Origin: Sporobolomyces roseus
Taxonomy: Eukaryota > Basidiomycota > Microbotryomycetes > Sporidiobolales > Sporidiobolaceae
Length of the DNA: 64,000 bases
Direction of reading: 5' to 3'
NCBI GenBank assembly: GCA_016617785.1
Contig: JADILM010000003.1
Span: 310,001 to 374,000, forward strand
The translations under genes and the position numbers were made by a program. Shown piece after piece: positions 57,420-64,000 of this stretch; positions within the stretch are counted from its first letter, which is position 1, and each line of letters starts with the position of its first letter. The notes beneath the pieces were generated by a model. It made no database searches and was not told the origin of the DNA. It was given only the letters and a program-made list of their open reading frames with translations.

Positions 57420-60303
57420 CTACCCTCTGTACCGTCTACGTTCCGCTTCCTGTTCCTCCTCATCGTCCTCCTCTGCACCTAAATCAAAGATCTCGCTCTC
57501 GTTCCCTACCCGACTCTTCGCTTTCCCTTTCCCCTTCCCTTTTCCCTCAATCCTATCCTCCTCGTCCTCCTCAATCTCAGCTCTCCTTCGACTCTTCATG
57601 AGCTCATCCAATTCCTGCTCTTCTTCCTCCGTACTCTCTCCCGCAACCCCTCCCAATCCCATTCCTCCACCTCTTCCCAAACTTTCCACTCTCGAATGTT
57701 TCCCTCGACTAGCACCTCCCGTTACTCCTCCTAAAGCTCCCCATCCTCCTTCTCTCCTCGTGAACTTGTTTCGACTTCCATACCTCCGTCGGAAGAACAG
57801 GAACCCTCCTAATGCGATCAACATAATAAAGACCAATACGATCGCGCTTGATGCATTCACTAATCCTTCAATCGCACTTCCAGTCATTCCTTCTGTAGCT
57901 CCTTTCCCACCCAGTAGAGTGCCGTCACTTCCAATCAGTTTCTCAGGATCCAAACTCGAGTCGGAATTCGATAGTGTATCGCCGAGAGCGGTTCCGTTCG
58001 GATGTGTCGAGCCCAACACAGCTTCACGTTCTGATCCAATTCGAGAAGGGATCGTTGCGGCAGGTCCAGCAGCGTTGAGGAATTCGTCTGAAACTCCAAT
58101 GAATCGTAAAAACATGTCGTGTGCCGCTAATGGTTGATCGTAAGGTACCTACTCGATCACACTCAATATGAGAACGTTTTCAATGAGGGAGGAGAGTGAT
58201 TGAACGGAGACTTGCCATATGAGAAGCTTCGAGGATTTTGACATAAGTTAAATTCCTTGCCGAAGTCCAAGTTCCAGCTTTCCTTCCATCGACATACCAA
58301 TCATCTTCTACTGTTGAATTCTGTTCCAGATATTCCTCAGTCAGTTATTGGTCGAATCAAGGTGAGAAAAGGAGAGAAGGAAAACTACTCACTCCGAATC
58401 CAAGTTCACCATTCCAATCCAAATCATCAATCATCCTCTCAATCCCAACATGATTCTGTTCTTCGAAACCCATCAGTTTTCATCCCTCTCAATTAATCAA
58501 TGAAGAGAGACAGAGGGAGTAAGTAAACTAACACAAATCAGATCCTCGGCACCAGCAAACATCAAGATTTTCAATTTCGTCAACAAATCAGGGAGTAACC
58601 TGACACTCGGTGCTGAAGTGGGCGTATAGAATTGACTCCCTACTTGTCCATTACATTCTTGCCATGGACCTGTATGCCTCACCGCATGAAACGAAGTTTT
58701 CACGTCTTCTCTCTATTAATCCTCGAAACCTCAACGAAAAGGTCAGCGACGAGAGTATGGGAAGAGATTGGAAGGGGAACGTACGGAGAGGTAGGGAGTA
58801 ATATCGGTCAAGTCAGGGGGCCAATTCATTCCGCATGCAGGATGAGTGTCTGTTAATCTCACATCATAATTATTCACACACATATTCTGACCATTCACTC
58901 TATTTTAAGAAATCCACTTTCCCTCGTCTCTCTCATCAGTATCACTCTTCTTCATTCGTCGAGAGAGAGTGAGGACTCACGATTGAATAGTACTATCAGT
59001 TATACTTCCCAAAATCCCTTCACAAACTCCATTATGAATCCTCATATTTTTTTTCCCACCTTTGTCCATACTACTTTGACACCTCTCGACTTGTTTCTTT
59101 ACTGTACTTTCTGCTTCTGAACCTTTCTTGATCACTCCTGCAGAGAGAGCGAAATCTAGGTAGGCGGGGTATTGGTTCCAAGGATCGATCCAACCGTTTC
59201 CTATTAGGAGACCTGCGAGTCGGGATGCGGTAGGAAGGCGGGAAGAGAGAATGGCGGAAGCGATGTAAGGGATGTATTGACCAGCATAACTTTCACCTCC
59301 GAGGTAGGTCTGCGTAGAAGGGAAGAATATCCTCGATCAGCTTACCCAGAGGGAAAAAAACTCCTGAGATTCGCAACGTCGACTCACTTCATGGTTTTGA
59401 AACTCTGGGAACACTTTGTAAAAGTTTTCGAGGAATTTGACGACGTGTGAAGCAGCCTGAGAGGGTCGAGCGAAGGAGAATCGTCAACTTTCGCAAGAAT
59501 CCAAGTTTCCCGAAATGCCCAGTCCACTCACTTCAGGTAGTTCGTGAACGTAGGCATTTGTCGCGACATAAGAATAACCTGTTCCTACTGGTTGATCGAC
59601 TGTGGAAGAACGAGAAGAGAGGTGAGTAAGGGAAGTGAAAAAGAGAGGATCAAGTGTCAAACTTACTAAAGATGACATTTGCATATTCATTCCAAGCTCC
59701 GTCTACCTCTTTCAATTTGCCTTGTTCACCAGGTACCAATCTCAATGGACCTACTTCCATCAACGCACCATCGAAACTCGAACACCCCGGTCCACCATTG
59801 AACCACAATAAAGTTCTCTCCTGATCTGCGATATGTTTGTTCCTGATCATGTAGAAGAATATGTGAGCGTCTGAGTTGGTGTCGGGTTGACCATTCTTGA
59901 TGGGTGCTGAAGGGATGTGTCCGGAATATTGTACGAGTGATGAAGACGAAGGTTGACCGGGTAAGGAAGGAATGAAGAAATTGGCTGCACTCATAGCTGT
60001 AATAGGTAGTCTGTCAATAGTGCGTGCGAGTGAGGGAGAGAGTAAAGGGCAAGGTTTACATTGATCGGGATTACCAGTGTTGGTTGAAGCTACTTGACGA
60101 GATTGTACATTGGGTAACCTATTCCTATGTGGTCCAGCTACCATGATCGAGGCTACTAGTCTTGAAAGAGTCGAGTCAGAGAGCGAGAGAGAGGTGAAAC
60201 GTTTATCGGGTTGATCGAATTCGCGATTCAGTTGAACCTTGGCTCTCACAATCAAACAACTCACTCAAACAAGCTATCACCCTCACTAGTACATACTCGT
60301 CAT
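57420..60303 (-). CDS. KEX1: KEX1-like serine carboxypeptidase with TM anchor and acidic tail
   Basis: Carboxypeptidase of the secretory pathway that trims basic C-terminal residues (yeast Kex1 family). Catalytic parts: [20 protein letters not shown], then [15 protein letters not shown] (nucleophile Ser), AGAEDLIC (Asp region) and LEASHMAPYDQP (His). A TM segment, [20 protein letters not shown], is followed by a cytosolic tail with [20 protein letters not shown] and an acidic end; TAG-class stop at 57420. The membrane anchor and tail identify KEX1 rather than vacuolar CPY. The N-terminus is uncertain: the best option is ATG at 60303, MT spliced with GTATGT to [19 protein letters not shown], which is only weakly hydrophobic. 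The upstream divergent gene starts at 60362, leaving 58 bases. Confidence 0.87.
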
Positions 60304-60361
60304 TGGACCAACAGTACGACTGACTCAAAGTAAGACGCTCAAAAGTCAAGGGAACGGGAGT

Positions 60362-62347
60362 ATGCTCTTGACTTCAATCATTAGTTTAAATGTCGTATTC
60401 ACTATCGCAGCTGCACCTCTAGCAGCTCTAGTAGGTGAGTCTACATCTCTCCCTCTATTTCCCCCCTCTCTTCAAAGTCTAGTCGGTGAAATTGACCCGA
60501 TTTCATGTCGAACACACTCTCACTGTACAGCGTTCCTCGTTCTCTACTTGATCACTCACCCTCGCTTAACCCGATCACCGTTACACATGAAACGACCTTT
60601 GACTCTCACTCAACACAACACGTTGTTGAACAGGAATGAGAATGGAGGAACTGGAGTGTGGAGCCGCAAATGGAGGAGAAAAGTCGCCGTAGCTTTGGCA
60701 ATCGGTCCTACGAGGAGAGGGTTGGGAGATATGGAAGATGAAGACGATGAAGAGGGCGATCAGGTGGGAGAAGGAGGAGAGAAACTGTTCGACAGGAATT
60801 GGAGGGTCAAGGTTAAACCTGTACCGAAAGATTTGAAGGGTTGTTTGAAGAGGGAAGGGAGTTTCGAAGTCGCGAAACGGAAAGACGATACCAAGGAGGA
60901 GGGAGAAGTGAGTCGGATAGAGACAGATGGGTTGGTAGGAGAGGAGGAAAGCGAATCGAATCAAGTTGGATCGAATGATCTACCATCCCCTTCTCCCTCT
61001 CCTTCCATCTCCGTCTCTTCCTCTTCCTCACACTCTTTCTATTCTCCTCCGCTTCCTTCTCCATCCCCGCCACTTCTTCCCGTCGTCACCTCAACCTCAG
61101 TACCGCCTCGAGCAAGAAAAACAGTTTCAATCCTCGAACCATCCCTCGTCGAACTCGAAGCCTTACGAGAACTGTGGGATTCACCAGATATGCAGAGTAG
61201 TGTCAACGGCGGATTTGGATTGGGAGGGATTGCGGGGTATAGGAGAACGAGGGATTATTACGCTCGAGGTCAAGGAGGGAGAGGGGTCAACAAAACTGCT
61301 TCTTCCAAAACACCTTCACCAAGTCCACCATCACCAATTCCTAAACCTACAACACCTACACCGGCGATCGAGAAGGAGAAGGAGAAAGAGAAGACGACCT
61401 CGACAGATCCAGAAGAAGAGATCACGACTGAAGAAGAATCCCCTCGATTACCTTCCTCGTCCTTAGCTCCGAGTGGTACCCGACGTTCCGCCGTCCCTAC
61501 TCTAGCTCGACAATCCTCTTCTTCCCTCTCTCCCTCCCCCGTCTCTCGTCGACCACTCATCAAACGAGCTTTATCTCCCAACGCGAGTGCCGGAAGTGGA
61601 GTAGGAGTTAATCGAGGAACCTCTCGAGCTGGTTCAAGTCGCAGAGGACCGAGTCCTTCGAACCTCGGTTCAAATAGGACAGCATCGATCTCACCTTCTC
61701 CCGCGGTTGAGAGGGCTCAACCTCGATGGGTGAAAACGAAGAAATCCACTTTACCTAAACCGACCATTGGAGCAGAAGAGGAGGACGATGAATTAGGAGG
61801 AACCGGAAGAAACGGAACGATGAGTGCAACAGTTTCCGACGATGATGAAGAAGATGGTTACGAAGATGTTCCTCCAACTCCACCCTCCCAACCTTCCTTA
61901 TCACTCGCTATGGCTCCCCTCTCCACCACTTCTTCGAGCACTACCTCATCAATCTCACCATCCCTCGAACTCCTCTTGGATCACACAAACCGATCGTTGA
62001 TCCAACATGACTCTGAATCCCGCTCCCTAGAATCCCCTATGTCAGGTTCAGAATCGATCGATGACTCGCCCTCCCCTCTTCCACCATCGATAAATCAGCT
62101 TCCGACTTCATCTCCCTCTCCTACTCTAGGAGCGAAATCGACTCCTTCTTTCGAAATCACTCCGGCTTCTCCCGATTCCCAATTAGTACCATTACCACCT
62201 CTCCCTCGATTCTCTACGGATTCTATGGCGTCGAGTGAAAAGGAGGTGGCGAGGGAAAGAGGGGAAACGGATCCGAATGATCCAATTTCGAGTCCTACAG
62301 TGGAAGCTAAAGGAGGGGCGTTCAGTACGGCTTCTACTAAGCGATGA
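60362..62347 (+). CDS. Membrane-anchored protein with long disordered Ser/Pro tail
   Basis: I do not recognise a family. Start at 60362 encodes MLLTSIISLNVVFTIAAAPL then AALV, spliced (GTGAGT...GTACAG) to AFLVLYLITHPRLTRSPLHM, i.e. one or two hydrophobic segments at the extreme N-terminus. A basic segment (SRKWRRKVAVALAIGPTRRG) follows, and after it an acidic region (MEDEDDEEGDQVGEGGEK) and a phosphorylatable-looking Ser/Pro/Thr tail of ~450 residues, with RKTVSILEPSLVELEALREL as the only helical-looking island (~residue 240) and FGLGGIAGYRRTRDYYARG after it. It ends KGGAFSTASTKR, TGA 62347. The RKTVSILEP and RRTRDYYAR islands may be docking motifs. Single membrane anchor plus disordered cytosolic tail (orientation inferred). 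Confidence 0.7.
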   Translation: MLLTSIISLNVVFTIAAAPLAALVGESTSLPLFPPSLQSLVGEIDPISCRTHSHCTAFLVLYLITHPRLTRSPLHMKRPLTLTQHNTLLNRNENGGTGVWSRKWRRKVAVALAIGPTRRGLGDMEDEDDEEGDQVGEGGEKLFDRNWRVKVKPVPKDLKGCLKREGSFEVAKRKDDTKEEGEVSRIETDGLVGEEESESNQVGSNDLPSPSPSPSISVSSSSSHSFYSPPLPSPSPPLLPVVTSTSVPPRARKTVSILEPSLVELEALRELWDSPDMQSSVNGGFGLGGIAGYRRTRDYYARGQGGRGVNKTASSKTPSPSPPSPIPKPTTPTPAIEKEKEKEKTTSTDPEEEITTEEESPRLPSSSLAPSGTRRSAVPTLARQSSSSLSPSPVSRRPLIKRALSPNASAGSGVGVNRGTSRAGSSRRGPSPSNLGSNRTASISPSPAVERAQPRWVKTKKSTLPKPTIGAEEEDDELGGTGRNGTMSATVSDDDEEDGYEDVPPTPPSQPSLSLAMAPLSTTSSSTTSSISPSLELLLDHTNRSLIQHDSESRSLESPMSGSESIDDSPSPLPPSINQLPTSSPSPTLGAKSTPSFEITPASPDSQLVPLPPLPRFSTDSMASSEKEVARERGETDPNDPISSPTVEAKGGAFSTASTKR

Positions 62348-62794
62348 TGTAGGATCGATCAGAGCTATACGAGCTAGGAGGAATACGTTATCGCAGACAC
62401 TTTTCTCGACTCCCTCTCTCTCTCTGTCTCTCTTTCTCAAGCGTACATATCCCAATCTTCGACTTTTATTCACAACAAACATATCCCTATATCCCATTTT
62501 CCTGTTGCTCTCATTCCCTGTCTTCACTCTCGTTTGTATAGAATTTCGATTTCCTTCCTCAACACTCCCCAGATCTTCGCATGTTGTTTACACCTCGCTT
62601 CTCCTTGTTTCTCATTGCAAAGCCACTTCATAACCCACTCCTTTAACACTCACTACCCTTACGAAAGTGCTGCGCCGGAGTTTCCGAGTGTTCCGCGCTC
62701 TATGCACAGACCCCTTTCACTCTCTCACTCCCAAAGAATTCCTTTCTTTTCTCTCTCTCTTACCTTCCCTTTGCTTCTGCTCCAACTTCGAAAA
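62348..62794. other. Intergenic region with CT-rich leader of the chitinase gene
   Basis: 447 bases. Several C/T-rich stretches (62400-62430 and 62720-62770) precede the start at 62795. No other coding feature supported. Confidence 0.5.
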
Positions 62795-64000
62795 ATGGTT
62801 AGAAAGAAGCATCATTACGACCCTCCCACTTCGTCGGACGAGGAGGAGGATACAGATCCCTCAAGCGAAACGGACTCTTCAATTGATGACAGTGATGATT
62901 CCCGTTCGAAACCTCGGTGGAGGTATTCTAGTGATGAAGATCTATTACCCGTACGTCTCTCTCTCTCCCTCGTCCTCTTCGTACTGCAAGCTGATTGTGC
63001 AAGAACACAGGAGAAGCATTCTCACAAAAAGAAGAAACCTCGACGACGAAGACGACACGCTGCAGCTATTGCTCCGGTACATGGGAACATGACTCTGATA
63101 GGATGTGTTGTTGCGGGAGTGATCGTCCTGATTCTTGCAGGGGCTTATTACGTTTATCAAAAGAATGGATCATTTTCACCCTCAGCTTCGAATGAAGGCG
63201 ATTCTTCGACCGGATCGTCGGGAGGAGGAGCGGGAGGGGGAGATAGTGATACGACGGGAGGTGGGAAATCTTCGAGTGAAGCAACTGGGACTGGAGGTGG
63301 GACGGGATCGACGGGAACTGAGAGTGAAGGAGGAGGAGGAGGAAGTAAAACGGCTAGTGGTGAGCTATTTTGAACCTATACAGCTAGTGTTTCAGCGCTG
63401 ACTAGCAAGGTCGAGATCGCTCAAGGTACTGGATCAGCAGGAGAGACGGCTTCGAAGACTTCTTCCGGAGCAAAACCTTCGACTGGAGGAAGCAGTTCAG
63501 GAGGAGGTGGAGGAGGTCGCGGGAAAGTCACTGCATTCTTCGAGAACTGTGAGTCGGAGAGTTGCTATCGACTCTGAGACTCCAAGCTGAATCGCTTCGA
63601 GCATTTGATAGGGATTGGTCAAGATCCAGCAACGACGAATTTCGATGGTCTCTACGCTGCTTTCTGGTTTTGTGCCGTGCCCGAAGAAGGTGGATCTATT
63701 GATACGCTAGAGTCAACAGCGGGTCAGGCAAAGGTGAGCCCCTCGAAACTTTCGCGTCAAGATCTCGCAGCTGATTGTGATCAATCTTCCCCGACAGGCT
63801 TTCGCAGAGGCAGCTCAAAAAGCCGGAACTAAAGCTCTGCTCTCGGTAGGAGGATGGTCGGGCTCAGCTCTATTCTCAGGATTGGTCGCGAAAGAGGATA
63901 CGAGGAAAGCTTTCGTCGATGCGATGGTGAAAGCTATGGAGGATTCATCTTTCGATGGGATTGATATTGATTGGGAGTATCCGGGAAAAGCTGGTGCGAC
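62795..64000 (+). CDS. GH18 chitinase with cytosolic N-terminus and TM anchor, truncated by window end
   Basis: Start at 62795 encodes an acidic, Ser-rich N-terminus (MVRKKHHYDPPTSSDEEEDT), spliced to EKHSHKKKKPRRRRRHAAAI, a basic cluster, then a TM helix LIGCVVAGVIVLILAGAYYV. A Gly/Ser/Thr-rich stalk follows (SSGGGAGGGDSDTTGGGKSS). The GH18 barrel begins GKVTAFFENW and, across an intron, IGQDPATTNFDGLYAAFWFC; then TKALLSVGGWSGSALFSGLV (SxGG) and SSFDGIDIDWEYPGKAG, which contains the catalytic DxxDxDxE motif with the acid Glu. The gene runs off the window before the end of the barrel. A type II membrane-anchored chitinase is consistent with a cell-wall remodelling enzyme facing the wall; confident on family, remainder not visible. 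Confidence 0.9.

Noticed and set aside
1..64000. tRNA, rRNA, transposon or CRISPR features
   Set aside because: Scanning by eye found no cloverleaf with GGTTCGA-type arm, no rRNA-like segment, no terminal repeats and no transposase or reverse transcriptase motifs.

Overview
The window looks like nuclear DNA of a basidiomycete fungus. Most genes are split by many short introns (about 50-90 nt) with GTGAGT/GTAAGT/GTACGT-type donors, a CTGAC/CTGAT-like branch site close to the acceptor, and CAG/TAG acceptors. The proteins are fungal housekeeping families (beta-tubulin, LST8, SEC31, a DRS2-type flippase, BUD32, KEX1-type carboxypeptidase, GH17, GH18). Intergenic spaces are short and many gene starts are preceded by pyrimidine-rich tracts. 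A Pucciniomycotina-like yeast or smut relative is an inference from this intron style, not a demonstrated identification. No rRNA, tRNA, CRISPR array or transposon was recognised.

Layout. 1-5.0 kb: the N-terminal part of a kinesin-7 (CENP-E/Kip2-like) motor and LST8, both minus, then about 1.5 kb with no supported gene. 5.0-15 kb: a cold-shock-domain protein, a secreted GH17 glucanase, a CCDC43-like coiled-coil protein and an inositol polyphosphate 5-phosphatase whose catalytic domain carries two very large insertions. 15.8-25.1 kb: an orphan 7-TM protein, beta-tubulin (with two GC-AG introns), two adjacent paralogous small-protein genes sharing a PPNNLGL-x-D motif and an intron position, and a secreted RNase T2 with a C-terminal extension. 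25.3-34.7 kb: a large Ser-rich coiled-coil protein divergent from SEC31. 34.9-44.6 kb: a P4-ATPase (DRS2-like) and a protein of about 1250 residues that fuses a multi-TM N-terminus, a GT31 glycosyltransferase domain and a GT32-like glycosyltransferase domain.

45.1-50.9 kb: a RluA/Rib2-type pseudouridine synthase divergent from the KEOPS kinase BUD32 (both in families linked to tRNA modification), then a protein with a long low-complexity N-terminus and a YbjQ/UPF0145-like C-terminal domain. 51.0-57.1 kb: a duplicated head-to-head pair of F-box-like genes. The duplication includes an approximately 290-bp shared promoter and first exons. One of the four genes is clearly intact, two are clearly broken, and one has an apparent frame break. 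57.4-64 kb: a KEX1-like carboxypeptidase with a membrane anchor and acidic tail, an unknown membrane protein with a long disordered tail, and the 5' part of a membrane-anchored GH18 chitinase running off the window.

The strongest candidates for undescribed biology are the GT31-GT32 fusion enzyme, the tandem PPNNLGL small-protein family, the decaying duplicated F-box pairs around a conserved bidirectional promoter, the interrupted 5-phosphatase, and the YbjQ-like domain in a fungal low-complexity protein.
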